A stretch of 64,000 bases of DNA, taken from contig NZ_CP107942.1 in assembly GCF_036053395.1 (NCBI RefSeq), positions 124,001 to 188,000 on the forward strand, read 5' to 3'. Of the stretch, positions 30,171 through 39,266 are shown piece after piece. Every line of letters starts with the position of its first letter. Within the stretch, counting starts at the first letter, position 1. Under the pieces are notes generated by a model, which had not been told where the DNA came from, searched no databases, and saw only the letters and a list, made by a program, of their open reading frames with translations. The stretch is from Actinoplanes sp. NBC_00393. Its GTDB lineage: Bacteria > Actinomycetota > Actinomycetes > Mycobacteriales > Micromonosporaceae. Both the position numbers and the translations under genes were made by a program.

Positions 30171-31052
30171 ATGAGTGCCGGCGACCCATTTCGGTTCACC
30201 GCGATCGGTACGGCCTGGGAGATCGACTCCGGCCGCCTCCTGTCCGAGGAACTCCGGCAGGAGATCTGCGCGCTCGCGGAGGACTTCGATCAGGTCTGGT
30301 CCCGGTTCCGTGGGGACTCGCTGGTCACCGAGATCGCACATGCCGAGGGCGGCGGACGTTTCCGGTTCCCCGCCCGCGACGCCGCATTGTTCGAGCTCTA
30401 CGACCGGCTGGTCGCGGCGACTGGCGGAGCGGTCGACCCGCTCGTCGGCAGGGATCTCGAACTGCTCGGCTACGACGCCCGGTACAGCCTCACTCCCGAT
30501 GAGTCTGCGCTGTCAGGTCGCCGGCGCCGGGATTCCTGGCTCGGCGACATCCGCCGGGACGGAACCACGATCATCACGGACCATCCGGTGGTGATCGACG
30601 TCGGGGCGGCCGGGAAGGGTTACCTGGTCGATCTCATCGCCGAGGCGCTGCTGGATGCCGGCATCGGCGAGTTCCTCGTCGACGGCAGCGGCGATCTGCG
30701 GCATCGTGGTCCCGAGCCCGTCGTCGTGGGACTGGAACACCCCACCTCCCCTGGACGGGTCATCGGCACCGTTCAGCTGCGGGATCGGGCGCTGTGCGCG
30801 TCGGCGGCGAATCGGCGGACCTGGGGTGAAGGACTGCACCATGTCCTCGACGGCCGGACCCGCCGTCCCGTGTCGGATGTCGTCGCGACCTGGGCCCTTG
30901 CCGCGGACGCGGCCACCGCCGACGGCCTGGCGACTGCCTTGTTCGTCAGCGCTCCTGACTGTCTGCGTTCGTTCGAGGTCACGTGGGTGCGGATGTTGGC
31001 CGACGGCCGGGTCCAGTGGTCGAACGACTTCGACGGTGAGCTCTTTCTCTGA
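30171..31052 (+). CDS. apbE: ApbE-family FAD:protein FMN transferase
   Basis: A 293-residue ApbE-type flavin transferase. Features: TAIGTAWEI at the N-terminus (family MGT region), the FAD/Mg site VVIDVGAAGKGYLVDLIAE, GDLRHRG, and the C-terminal HHVLDGRTRRPVSDVVATWALAADAATADGLATALFV block. No signal peptide, as is common in actinomycetes. It would attach FMN from FAD to a Ser/Thr of a partner protein; the lipoprotein encoded 66 bases downstream is the obvious partner. Start supported by GAAGGA. Probably co-transcribed with the upstream AKR. Confidence 0.93.
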   Translation: MSAGDPFRFTAIGTAWEIDSGRLLSEELRQEICALAEDFDQVWSRFRGDSLVTEIAHAEGGGRFRFPARDAALFELYDRLVAATGGAVDPLVGRDLELLGYDARYSLTPDESALSGRRRRDSWLGDIRRDGTTIITDHPVVIDVGAAGKGYLVDLIAEALLDAGIGEFLVDGSGDLRHRGPEPVVVGLEHPTSPGRVIGTVQLRDRALCASAANRRTWGEGLHHVLDGRTRRPVSDVVATWALAADAATADGLATALFVSAPDCLRSFEVTWVRMLADGRVQWSNDFDGELFL

Positions 31053-31118
31053 TGCCGCTACGCCTGCATTCGACGGCAACGCCCCGTTCGGTGAAGAACA
31101 TCTGACCTGGAGAAGATC

Positions 31119-31586
31119 ATGAAATCTCGCCTCGTCAACCGCACTACCGTCGCGGCCGCCGCGTCGCTCGCCGTCGCAGTGCCCCTGGCCGCGTGCTCTG
31201 GCCCCGACACCTCGCCGCCGGCGAGTCCACCGAGCACGCCGGCCGGCAGCTCGCCGCCGGGCATCAGCACAGAATCGGGCGGCGCGGGCTACGAGGACGG
31301 AACCTACACCGCGAGGGGAGTATATGGCGGCGCGCCGTCCTATATGACCATCACTCTCGGCCTGCGTGCCGGCACGATCACCGACGTCACGGTCGAGCCG
31401 ATGCCGGAGAACAACGACACCTCCCGGGGCTACCAGGAGCGGTTCGCGGCCGCTGTGCCGGACGAGGTGATCGGGAAGAGCATCGACGAGGTCAGGGTCG
31501 GCAAACTGGCCGGTGCGAGCGGCTGCGCGGACGGATTCAACAACGCTGTCGCGGCGATCCGCGACCAGGCGCGTGCCGGCAACTGA
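31119..31586 (+). CDS. FMN-binding-domain lipoprotein
   Basis: A 155-residue surface lipoprotein: signal peptide with lipobox PLAAC, a Pro/Ser-rich linker (residues about 28-50), then an FMN_bind domain (YEDGTYTARGVYGG, ITVTVEPMPEN-like strand, SIDEVRVG). The likely flavinylation site is the Ser in KLAGASGCADGFNNAV, matching the actinobacterial variant VSGSSLTPKGFN. With ApbE upstream it forms a minimal extracytoplasmic flavin module; no membrane ferric-reductase-like partner is adjacent, so the electron source is unclear. Confidence 0.9.
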   Translation: MKSRLVNRTTVAAAASLAVAVPLAACSGPDTSPPASPPSTPAGSSPPGISTESGGAGYEDGTYTARGVYGGAPSYMTITLGLRAGTITDVTVEPMPENNDTSRGYQERFAAAVPDEVIGKSIDEVRVGKLAGASGCADGFNNAVAAIRDQARAGN

Positions 31587-31592
31587 GAGGGA

Positions 31593-31614
31593 GTGAACGG
31601 CTGAAAACGTTCAC
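31593..31614. terminator. Hairpin between convergent FMN-lipoprotein and epimerase genes
   Basis: GTGAACG (31593-31599) and CGTTCAC (31608-31614) form a 7-bp perfect stem with loop GCTGAAAA, between stops at 31586 and 31623. Confidence 0.5.
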
Positions 31615-31622
31615 CGCGCGCC

Positions 31623-32735
31623 TCACCGTGTTCCTGGGCTCCATGTCTCCCCGGGGTGCCGCGGGTGCCGGTAGGCGTGTGTGGCACGGAAGGCCGGTGC
31701 CTCGTCGGACCATCCGTGACGCACGGCGTCCCACTGTGCGATCAGATCGTCCTCGTGCGTGTAGTCGAACCGGTCGCCCAGGCGGCTCTCCTCCGGGCCG
31801 CCGGGGGACGGCGGGTTCGCCACGAGCCAGTCGACCGTCGCAGCGAGGGCCGCGTCGGCCGCGACCGTGTCGGTGTACCCCAGCTCGGCCCGGATCCGCT
31901 CGGTGTTCCGCAGCCGGTGGTCGGGCCCGTGGCGCCAGTAGGGATGGCACGGGGTGGCCAGTAGGTACGGCAGGTCCACGAGTTCGACCTCGGCTCCGAG
32001 CCGCGCGGCGACGAACTCGATGCGGTGCCGCATGTCCACGACGGTGTCGTCGGCGACCACGTACTTGCGTCCCGACGCGGCGGCGGGCTGGTCCACCGCG
32101 AGCATGACGGCGTGCACCGCGTTGACCGTGTGGAGCCGGCTCTCCAGGCGGATGCCGCCGTCGGCGATCACGATCCGCCGCCTGCCGTCCAGGATCCGCC
32201 GCACGATGCACCACTCGTGCGGTGCCAGCTGCCGGGGGCCGTAGACCACCGGATAAGCCAGCAACGTCGCCTGGAACGCGCCGGCGTCGTGCGCCTCGAA
32301 AAGGGCCTGCTCGGCGGCGGCCATCTTGACGGCCAGCTTGCCCTGCTCCGGATCCCGCTCCAGATGCTCGTCCTCCTCGGGCACCAGCGCCGGACGACCC
32401 AGCGGGCCCCAGCGCGGGTCGCTGGGGGACGCGAGCGAGCCGTGGGCGCCGCCGATGGCGATCAGCCGGCTGGTCCGGCCGGTCATCACCTCGGTGGTGA
32501 CCGCGAGCCGCCCGTACTGGGCCACCACCAGCTCGAACTCCTCACGGCCCAGGCCGGCGGCCAGGGTCTCCGGCCAATGCGGGTCGGTGTGGACGTGCCG
32601 GACCTCGGGCGGCAGGTGCGCTTCGTGCTGGCCGCCGTGCAGGACGGTCACCTGGAACCCACGCTCGAGGAGCCCGGTCACCACGCCCGGGCCGGTCGGA
32701 CCCGTACCCCCGATCACCAGGGCCTTGGGCGTCAT
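31623..32735 (-). CDS. NAD-dependent epimerase/dehydratase family protein
   Basis: A 370-residue extended-SDR protein. The N-terminal Rossmann motif is GGTGPTGPGV; other matches are the AIGGAHG strand, LAYPVVYGPRQLAPHEW and a C-terminal helical part. The usual YxxxK is not obvious, so catalysis may differ from sugar epimerases. ATG 32735 overlaps the stop of the ligase gene (ATGA). It is the last gene of the minus-strand operon MHS transporter - MBL hydrolase - acyl-CoA ligase - this gene. Confidence 0.85.
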   Translation of the reverse strand: MTPKALVIGGTGPTGPGVVTGLLERGFQVTVLHGGQHEAHLPPEVRHVHTDPHWPETLAAGLGREEFELVVAQYGRLAVTTEVMTGRTSRLIAIGGAHGSLASPSDPRWGPLGRPALVPEEDEHLERDPEQGKLAVKMAAAEQALFEAHDAGAFQATLLAYPVVYGPRQLAPHEWCIVRRILDGRRRIVIADGGIRLESRLHTVNAVHAVMLAVDQPAAASGRKYVVADDTVVDMRHRIEFVAARLGAEVELVDLPYLLATPCHPYWRHGPDHRLRNTERIRAELGYTDTVAADAALAATVDWLVANPPSPGGPEESRLGDRFDYTHEDDLIAQWDAVRHGWSDEAPAFRATHAYRHPRHPGETWSPGTR

Positions 32736-34306
32736 CGGCCCGGCGCGGTGAAGTGGCGGGCGAGAGCGCGCTTGTCGACCTTCTCGGCACCGAGGACGGG
32801 GAGCCTGCCGGTCTGGAAGCGCCAGCGCGTCGGCACGGCGAAGGACGCCAGGACCGCCCGCAGCTCTCCGGCCACGTACGCCTGAAGGCCCGGTCGCGCG
32901 AAGGTGTCGTCGTCGACCACCACGACCGCGGCGACCTCCTCTCCGAGTTCGGGATGAGGCAGCCCGAACACGGCGGCGTCGAGGACCCCTTCGACGCCGG
33001 CCAGCGCGCGCTCGACGGAGAGCGGGGCGATGTTCTCGCCGCCCCGGAGGATGAGGTCCTTTGAGCGGCCGGTCACCCATAGGTGACCGTCGTCGTCGAG
33101 GTGCCCGAGGTCACCGGTGTGCAGCCACCCGTCGTCGTCGATCGGGCCGCAGGATTCGCCGGCGTAGCCGAGCATTTGCGAGGCCGACCGGATCAGCACC
33201 TCGCCGTCACCGTCACCGGACCGCTCGCCGAAGGCGATCTCGACGGCGGGAAGCGGGACCCCGCACCCGCCGGGACGGTCCCGGGTGTCGCGCCCGGTGG
33301 CCGCCGTTGCCTGCCCGCCGTTCTCGGTCAGCCCGTATCCGGTGGCGATCCGCGCCTCGACGGAGGGCAGTTCCTCGCGGATGCGCCGATACAGGGAGAC
33401 GTGGGCGGGCGCCCCGCCGAGGGTGAGCGAGCGGAGGCTGCTCAGGTCGGCAGGATGCCGCTGCAGGGCGTCGAGCAGTCGGGCGGCCATCGTCGGCACG
33501 GCGCTCCAGCGGGTGATGCGGTGCGTCGTGATCAGGCGTATCGCCTCGTCGGCGTCGAACCGGCCAGCCGGGAACACGAGCGTCTCGCCGACTACGACGG
33601 CGCGGACGAGGGTCTGCACGCCGCCGACGTGGAACAGCGGAGCCGTGTGGAGTGCGACGCTGGGCGGCGCCTCGTTCAGGTCCTGGGGGAGCCGTCGGGT
33701 GACGGCCAGCAGCGAGTGCAGACCGGAGACGACGGACCGATGCGACAGCTCCACCGCCTTCGCGGTCCCGGTGCTGCCGGACGTGAAGAGGATCAGCGCC
33801 GGCTCGATCTCGTCGTCGCCGCCCTCCCGCTCGGGAAGCAGTCGGGAGCTGGTGTCCGCCGGCCACGAGCCGACCGGGGTGCCGGCGGGCAGCCTGGCGG
33901 CCAGGCGGTCGTCGGCGAGCACGAGACGCGGCTTGAGCAGCGTGACGGCGTGTTCCAGTTCGCGGGTGCCCCACCAGGCGTTGGCGAGGACCGGGACGGC
34001 GCCGAGCCAGAGCACCGCCCACGCGTTCACGATCCAGTCGGGGCCGTTCCACCCGAGCAGCGCGACGCGGTCACCGGTCCCGATCCCCTGCGCCTGCAGG
34101 GATGCGGCCCGGCGGCGCACAGCGATGCGCAGATCACCGAAGTCGAGCCGGGCGTCACCCTGCACCACGTGTGCCCGGCCCGCCCAGCGGTCCGCGTGGT
34201 CCAGCAGCGCCGACAGGCGGCGCACCCGGGGCGCGTACATGCGGTACGGGACGCCACGCACCCGCTCGACCACGAGGTCGCGCCCCCAGGGCTCGACCGA
34301 TGTCAC
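32732..34306 (-). CDS. AMP-dependent acyl-CoA synthetase/ligase (copy 1)
   Basis: A 524-residue ANL-family ligase. Motifs: phosphate loop LFTSGSTGTAKAV, YGLTENGGQ, HTGDLG, GRSKDLILRGGENI and the catalytic Lys in GAEKVDKRAL. GTG 34306 (overlapping the preceding stop as GTGA) is chosen because the product then aligns with the paralogue at 39267 from RVRGVP[YF]R onward. The two ligases share uncommon blocks such as NAWWG and FHVGGVQTL/FHIGGIQTL. It should activate the carboxylic acid substrate as a CoA thioester. Confidence 0.93.
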   Translation of the reverse strand: MTSVEPWGRDLVVERVRGVPYRMYAPRVRRLSALLDHADRWAGRAHVVQGDARLDFGDLRIAVRRRAASLQAQGIGTGDRVALLGWNGPDWIVNAWAVLWLGAVPVLANAWWGTRELEHAVTLLKPRLVLADDRLAARLPAGTPVGSWPADTSSRLLPEREGGDDEIEPALILFTSGSTGTAKAVELSHRSVVSGLHSLLAVTRRLPQDLNEAPPSVALHTAPLFHVGGVQTLVRAVVVGETLVFPAGRFDADEAIRLITTHRITRWSAVPTMAARLLDALQRHPADLSSLRSLTLGGAPAHVSLYRRIREELPSVEARIATGYGLTENGGQATAATGRDTRDRPGGCGVPLPAVEIAFGERSGDGDGEVLIRSASQMLGYAGESCGPIDDDGWLHTGDLGHLDDDGHLWVTGRSKDLILRGGENIAPLSVERALAGVEGVLDAAVFGLPHPELGEEVAAVVVVDDDTFARPGLQAYVAGELRAVLASFAVPTRWRFQTGRLPVLGAEKVDKRALARHFTAPGR

Positions 34307-35052
34307 CGGAACTCGCGGCGCTCGACCACGAGCGGGTCGTGGCTCGGGACGACCTCGCAACCGAGCTTCTCGATGCGGTTGAGGCTGTCCTCGTACGCGA
34401 TGATGTCGGTGAAAAAGCCGGACGGGATGTGCCGGTTCTCGCCGTCGCCTGCCCAGTTCTCGTAGAGGTCGACGCAGTCGCCGGCCAGGAGGTAGCGCTT
34501 CGTTGCGGCCTCGACGATGACGCCCTGCGACCCCGGGGTGTGGCCGGGCAGGGCGACCACCGACACCCCCGGCGCCACCTCGGCGTCGCCGTCGACCGGG
34601 TCGATCCGGTCCTCGGCGCGCCGCCACGCCGCCGTCAGCTCGGGCAGGTGCTCGAACTGACGGCGGTGCCAGGGCACCGGCTGCGAGGCGTAGGCGATCT
34701 CCCGCTGCTGTATCACGATGCGGGCGTTGGGGAACAGGTGGTTGTTGGAGCTGTGATCCCAGTGGAGGTGCGTGTTGACGACGACCCGTACCTCGTCCGG
34801 ATCCACCCCGAGCGACCGCAGCGCCGCGGCGGGTTCCTCCTGCGGGGTCTGCTCCATCCGGATCCCGTGGTGCGCGATCGCCCGGGCGAGGTCGGCGCCG
34901 GTGTCGACGACCACGGGCGGCCCGTCACCCCGGATCACGAACATGATGAGGGGGATGTCCATGGCCTGCCCCCAGCCGCGGAGGTAGGTGAGCGACGGCT
35001 TCGGCAGGCCGAAGACCCGCCCCACGGACAGCGCTGTGACCGACAACGTCAT
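34303..35052 (-). CDS. Metallo-beta-lactamase-fold hydrolase (N-acyl-homoserine-lactonase-like)
   Basis: A 249-residue MBL-fold protein with NTHLHWDHSSNN, LPGHTPGS, AGDCVDLYENW and VPSHDP, the metal ligands expected in AHL-lactonase-like enzymes. It starts inside the stop of the transporter gene (ATGA). In this setting, hydrolysis of a lactone or ester after import is more likely than quorum quenching, but sequence cannot decide. It is distinct from the MBL proteins at 18587 and 42411. Confidence 0.88.
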   Translation of the reverse strand: MTLSVTALSVGRVFGLPKPSLTYLRGWGQAMDIPLIMFVIRGDGPPVVVDTGADLARAIAHHGIRMEQTPQEEPAAALRSLGVDPDEVRVVVNTHLHWDHSSNNHLFPNARIVIQQREIAYASQPVPWHRRQFEHLPELTAAWRRAEDRIDPVDGDAEVAPGVSVVALPGHTPGSQGVIVEAATKRYLLAGDCVDLYENWAGDGENRHIPSGFFTDIIAYEDSLNRIEKLGCEVVPSHDPLVVERREFR

Positions 35053-36392
35053 GCGTCCACCAGGTCACTGTCCCGCGTCTCACGCAGCGCCAGCGTGCAC
35101 AAGAGGCCGAGGAAGCAGTAGCCGGCCAGCAGGGCGCCGAAGAACAGGCCGCCGTAGGTGCCGATGATGCTGGCGGCCACCAGCGGCGGGATGGCTCCGC
35201 CCAGGACGCCGGCCAGGCTGTAGGACAGGCCCGCGGCGGTGTAGCGGTACCGGGTGGGGAAGAGCTCGGACAGGAAGGATCCGGCGACGCCGAAGCCGGT
35301 GCCGGCGATCATGAAGGTGATCAGCATGCCGGCGTAGAACGCGCCGATCGTGCCGACGTCCAGGACGGGGAACAGGAGCAGGGCCCAGGGGATGCCGAGC
35401 ATGTTGGCGGTCAAGAGGACCTTCCGGCGCCCGAACCGGTCGGAGAGGGTCCCCCCGAGTACGCAGAACAGGCCGTTCACGAGGTTCCCGATGATGCCCG
35501 CCAGCAGCACGGTCGGGCGGCTGAGACCGAGGGTCGCGGTGCCGTAGTTGGTGAGGTACGCGATGCCGATGTAGCCGAGCGAGAAGGCCATCACCAGCGC
35601 GCCGGAGCCCAGCAGGATCCGTCTCCAGCCGTGCTTGAAAGCATCCTTGAAGGGCAGCCCGCCGTCGTCGCGACGGCGTCGCGCCTCGGCCTCGAACGCG
35701 GGCGTCTCCTCGATCCGCAACCGCACGTAGAGGCCGACGGCGACCAGGACCACGCTGATCAGGAACGGGATGCGCCAGCCCCAGGAGGTGAAGGTGTCGT
35801 CGCTCATGTAGAGGGCCACGATCAGGTACACGGTCAGCGCGAGCACGTTCGCGAAGGCGCCGCCGAGGTTGGTGAACATCGCCCAGAAGCCGCGGCGGTC
35901 CTTCGGGGAGTGCTCGGAGGTGAACAGTGCGGCGCCGGCCCATTCGCCGCCGGCGGCCAGGCCCTGGGCGATGCGAAGCAGCACGAGCAGGATCGGCGCG
36001 ACGACGCCTATGCTGGCCGAGGTGGGGAGCAGGCCGATCAGCACGGTGGCCGTACCCATCAACGCCATGGTGGCAATCAGCGTGCGCTTGCGGCCGAGCC
36101 GGTCGCCGTAGTGCCCGAATAGGATCGAGCCGAGCGGGCGGGCCACGAAGGCCACACCGAGCGTCGCGAAGGACACGACGGTCGCCGACTGGTCGCCGAG
36201 GGCGGAGAAGAACGCGCCGGCGAAGACGAGAGCCGCCGCCGTCCCGTAGATGCTGAAGTCGTAGAACTCGATGACTGTGCCGATGAAGCTGGCGAAGGCC
36301 ACCCTGCGCATCTTCGCGGGCGGGGTGGGCGCGGGCGTGGTGGAGCCGGAGTCCGGTCTCGCCACGCTGTCGGGGGGCAGCTGCATGGTCAT
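35049..36392 (-). CDS. MFS transporter, metabolite:H+ symporter (MHS) family
   Basis: A 447-residue 12-helix transporter. The signature IGTVIEFYDFSIYG and the loop GHYGDRLGRKRTL are those of the MHS family, whose members import organic acids and related compounds (shikimate, proline/betaine, alpha-ketoglutarate). GAGGAG precedes ATG 36392; a TTG at 36398 is less likely. It is the first gene of an operator-controlled operon with an MBL hydrolase, an acyl-CoA ligase and an epimerase-like protein, so it probably imports the substrate of that ligase. Confidence 0.92.
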   Translation of the reverse strand: MTMQLPPDSVARPDSGSTTPAPTPPAKMRRVAFASFIGTVIEFYDFSIYGTAAALVFAGAFFSALGDQSATVVSFATLGVAFVARPLGSILFGHYGDRLGRKRTLIATMALMGTATVLIGLLPTSASIGVVAPILLVLLRIAQGLAAGGEWAGAALFTSEHSPKDRRGFWAMFTNLGGAFANVLALTVYLIVALYMSDDTFTSWGWRIPFLISVVLVAVGLYVRLRIEETPAFEAEARRRRDDGGLPFKDAFKHGWRRILLGSGALVMAFSLGYIGIAYLTNYGTATLGLSRPTVLLAGIIGNLVNGLFCVLGGTLSDRFGRRKVLLTANMLGIPWALLLFPVLDVGTIGAFYAGMLITFMIAGTGFGVAGSFLSELFPTRYRYTAAGLSYSLAGVLGGAIPPLVAASIIGTYGGLFFGALLAGYCFLGLLCTLALRETRDSDLVDA

Positions 36393-36442
36393 CGGCAACT
36401 CCTCAGATGCTCGTCGGTGAGGCGAGACGACCCGATGTCGGT

Positions 36443-36515
36443 GTTCTTATATACGAACTAGTATTTGTCATCGGGAACTTTCAGCGAAAGTAACCTGGGT
36501 CACAAGCGTGGTCAA
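36443..36515 (-). promoter_or_regulatory. Promoter and operator of the MHS transporter operon
   Basis: Minus strand: TTGACC (36510-36515), 17 bases, TACTTT (36487-36492). The operator GTTCTTATATACGAAC is at 36443-36458, one base from the perfect consensus palindrome. Confidence 0.75.
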
Positions 36516-36600
36516 TAGGCATCTCGAGGTCCTGGCGCGGGTTCGCCTGTTCCCGATCTCAGGTCTGTGTCTCAGAACTTCCCGCGGCGGTTCCGACGCG

Positions 36601-36666
36601 TTGACACGACCTCGGGCCGACCGTAGCCTCAGGCTCAAATACGTACATCGGTTCGTAATAGCGAAC
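36601..36666 (+). promoter_or_regulatory. Promoter and operator of the second CaiB-type operon
   Basis: TTGACA (36601-36606), 17 bases, TAGCCT (36624-36629), AATACG (36638), then GTTCGTAATAGCGAAC at 36651-36666. The leader to ATG 36811 is about 140 bases. The operator matches the iclR copy 2 site (GTTCGTAATGGCGAAT) better than the other sites do. Confidence 0.75.
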
Positions 36667-36810
36667 GCGATGGTGTCCGTGTTCAGGCATCCCGGTAGCG
36701 AGTGGGCCTCAGCCCTGCCGACGGTGTCGTGACCTGGAGGGGGCTGCCGTGACCGAACGACGACCGTCCTTCCCGAGCCGTGTGACGCCGGCATCGACGG
36801 AGGCGCCCGG

Positions 36811-37998
36811 ATGACCGCGCTAGAGGGTGTGAAGGTGATCTGCGTCGGGCAGTTCTACTTCGCGCCGTACTGCACGATGTTGATGGCCCGCCTCGGTGCG
36901 GACGTGATCAAAATCGAGGCGCCGCAGGGCGACCCCTACCGGCGGCTGCCCACGGTTGACGCGGACGGCGGCCCGATCCAGTTCCGGTTCCTGAACTCCG
37001 GCAAGCGGACCATCCGCCTGGATCTGTCCGTCCCGGCCGGGCAGGACGTGCTCCGTGACCTCGTCCGCGGTGCCGACGTGCTGGTGCAGAACCTCTCCCC
37101 GGGCGCCATGGACCGCTTCGGCCTCGGCTACGACGATCTCCGGCGGGTCAACCCCCGGCTGATCATGGCGTCCGGCACCGGTTTCGGGTCGTTCGGTCCC
37201 TATGCGGGCGAGTCCGCCATGGACCTCACCATTCAGGCGCGCACCGCGATCATGAGCACCACCGGCTTCGAGGACGGCGCCCCGGTGCGTACCGGCCCGT
37301 CCGTCGTCGACTTCGTCGGCGGCGCCCACATGCTCGCGGGCATCGTCACCGCGCTGTTCCAGCGGACCCGAACCGGTGAGGGGCAGCATGTCGAGGTCGC
37401 CCTCCAGGACGCCATCCTCCCCGCCCTGACGTCCAACATCGCGGGTGTGATCAGCCAGGCCACGGACAGCCCGGAGCGAACCGGCAACCGGCACGGCAGC
37501 CTGGCAGTGGCGCCCTACAACGCGTACCCGGCCATCGACGGCTGGGTGACCCTGCTGTGCCCGACCCAGGCGCACTGGGAGCGCCTGCGCGCCCAGATCG
37601 GGGACCCGGCCGCGGAGGACCCGCGTTTCGCGACGATGGCGGACCGGTGCCGCCACATGGACGACCTGGACGTCATGATCGGCCACTGGACCGCCACCCG
37701 GACCAAGGGCGGCCTGACCAGCCTGCTCGGCGGGCTGAAGATTCCTTGTGCCCCGGTGGTGACGCTCCCGGAGCTGCTGGCGGACCCCCACGTGCTCGCC
37801 CGCGGCGTCCTGCGCACCGTCACGGACGACAAGGGATCTTTCATGACGCTGGGCAGCCCGCTGTTCCTCTCCGGCTCACCCATCGTCGAGCCCACCCGGG
37901 CCGGCGATCTCGGCGAGCACACCGACGAGGTGCTGACCAAGGAGTTGGGCATGACCACCGGCGAGATCGCCGGGCTCCGCAACGCCGGGGTCATCTGA
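36811..37998 (+). CDS. CaiB/BaiF-type CoA transferase (copy 2)
   Basis: A 395-residue class III CoA transferase that matches the protein at 21342 along its whole length, including MTALEGVKVIC, PYRRLPT.D, NLSPGAMDRFGLGY, the catalytic Asp in AMDLTIQA and GEHTDEVL near the end. ACGGAGG lies before the ATG. It heads the second catabolic operon (CoA transferase, iron-type dehydrogenase, ligase, hydratase, IclR, MBL hydrolase, esterase, two MFS). Having both a transferase and a ligase suggests two ways of CoA activation or two acids. Confidence 0.93.
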   Translation: MTALEGVKVICVGQFYFAPYCTMLMARLGADVIKIEAPQGDPYRRLPTVDADGGPIQFRFLNSGKRTIRLDLSVPAGQDVLRDLVRGADVLVQNLSPGAMDRFGLGYDDLRRVNPRLIMASGTGFGSFGPYAGESAMDLTIQARTAIMSTTGFEDGAPVRTGPSVVDFVGGAHMLAGIVTALFQRTRTGEGQHVEVALQDAILPALTSNIAGVISQATDSPERTGNRHGSLAVAPYNAYPAIDGWVTLLCPTQAHWERLRAQIGDPAAEDPRFATMADRCRHMDDLDVMIGHWTATRTKGGLTSLLGGLKIPCAPVVTLPELLADPHVLARGVLRTVTDDKGSFMTLGSPLFLSGSPIVEPTRAGDLGEHTDEVLTKELGMTTGEIAGLRNAGVI

Positions 37999-38047
37999 TG
38001 GCCGGCACGGCGCTCTCGTCGCGCCACGACGAAGGGACACGGCGACC

Positions 38048-39226
38048 GTGATCAGAGTGAGCACTGCACCCGAACTGAGAATCCGCCACCTGAGCCCCGC
38101 CTTCCGCACCTTCTGCGGAGAGGGGGCGCTCGAAGCGCTTCCTCGCGAGCTGGCCCGCGTCGGCGCCCGCCGCGCGGTGATCGTCTGCATCCCCGCGGTC
38201 GCCGAGCACACCGAAGCGATGGGCGCGCTGCACGCGGCGCTCGGCGACCGTCTCGCCGGCCAGTTCGACGGCGTCGAGGAGCACAGCCCCCTGCCCACGG
38301 TGGAGCGGGCCCGCGCGTTCCTCGAGGCCCACGACGCGGACGCGGTTGTCGCCGTGGGCGGTGGCTCGTCTGTCGTCACGGCGCGCGCGGCGACGATCCT
38401 GCTGGGCGAGGGCAAGGACGTACGGGACCTGTGCACCCGGCGGGAGGGCGGGCGCCTGGTGAGCCCGCGGCTCGCCGCGCCCAAGCTGCCGCAATGGGTC
38501 GTGCCGAGCACGCCGACGTCGGCCTACGCCAAGGCCGGTGCAGCCGTGCGGGATCCGGAGACGGGTGAGCGGCTCGCGCTCTACGACCCGAAGGCCCGCG
38601 CCCAGGGCGTGATCCTCGACCCGGTGATGGCGCTCACCGCGCCACCCCGGCTGAGCTGGTCCGCCGCCCTGAACGTCTTCTCGATGGCGGTGGAGGGCCT
38701 GCAGTCCCGGCAGGTCGACCCCCTCGCCGACGCCCTGCTGGCGCACGCACTCCGTACGGTGGTGGCGTGGCTGCCGAGGGTGACCGAAGAGCCGGACCAG
38801 GCGGGGCCGCGCCTTCAGCTGATGCTCGCGGCCGTCCTGAGCGGGCAAGGCAGCGACCACAGCGGCGGCGGTCTCGCCCAGGCGCTGTCGCACGCCATCG
38901 GGCCCCGATCCGCGGCGCCCAACGGTGTCGTGGAGGCGCTGCTGCTGCCGCACGCGATGCGGTTCAACGCGAGCGCCGTCCCGCACCGGATCGTGGCCCT
39001 CGGTGACTACCTGGGGCTTGCCGAGCCCGCCCCCGGCGCGGTGATCGAGGAGATCGAGCGCCTCTTGGCGAGCTTCGAGGTGCCGTCCCGGCTCCGCGAC
39101 GTCGGCGTGGCACAGGACTCGATCGTCGAGGTCGTCGCTCACGCCATGGACGACTGGGCCATCACCGCCGGACCCCGTCCGCCCGACGAGCGCGACGTGC
39201 GCGAGCTGCTGGTGGGCGCGTGGTGA
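38048..39226 (+). CDS. Iron-containing alcohol dehydrogenase family, maleylacetate-reductase-like
   Basis: A 392-residue group III dehydrogenase. It has the GGGSSVVTARA cofactor segment, PSTPTSAYAKAGAAVRD and histidines in QALSHAIG and LLPHAMRFN. The usual first metal-ligand block (DALAHAIE in Fe-ADHs) reads NVFSMAVEGL, as in maleylacetate reductases, which are metal-independent or atypical. GTG 38048 with GAAGGGA upstream. No ring-cleavage dioxygenase is nearby, so the keto acid it reduces need not be maleylacetate. Confidence 0.85.
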   Translation: MIRVSTAPELRIRHLSPAFRTFCGEGALEALPRELARVGARRAVIVCIPAVAEHTEAMGALHAALGDRLAGQFDGVEEHSPLPTVERARAFLEAHDADAVVAVGGGSSVVTARAATILLGEGKDVRDLCTRREGGRLVSPRLAAPKLPQWVVPSTPTSAYAKAGAAVRDPETGERLALYDPKARAQGVILDPVMALTAPPRLSWSAALNVFSMAVEGLQSRQVDPLADALLAHALRTVVAWLPRVTEEPDQAGPRLQLMLAAVLSGQGSDHSGGGLAQALSHAIGPRSAAPNGVVEALLLPHAMRFNASAVPHRIVALGDYLGLAEPAPGAVIEEIERLLASFEVPSRLRDVGVAQDSIVEVVAHAMDDWAITAGPRPPDERDVRELLVGAW

Positions 39227-39266
39227 AGCCGGTCACCGAACGCACGACGATCACCGGAGGAACGTG

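Noticed and set aside
34303..35052. Quorum-quenching AHL lactonase as the function of the MBL protein
   Set aside because: The motif set is shared by many lactonases and esterases; its operon with an importer and an acyl-CoA ligase favours a catabolic role.
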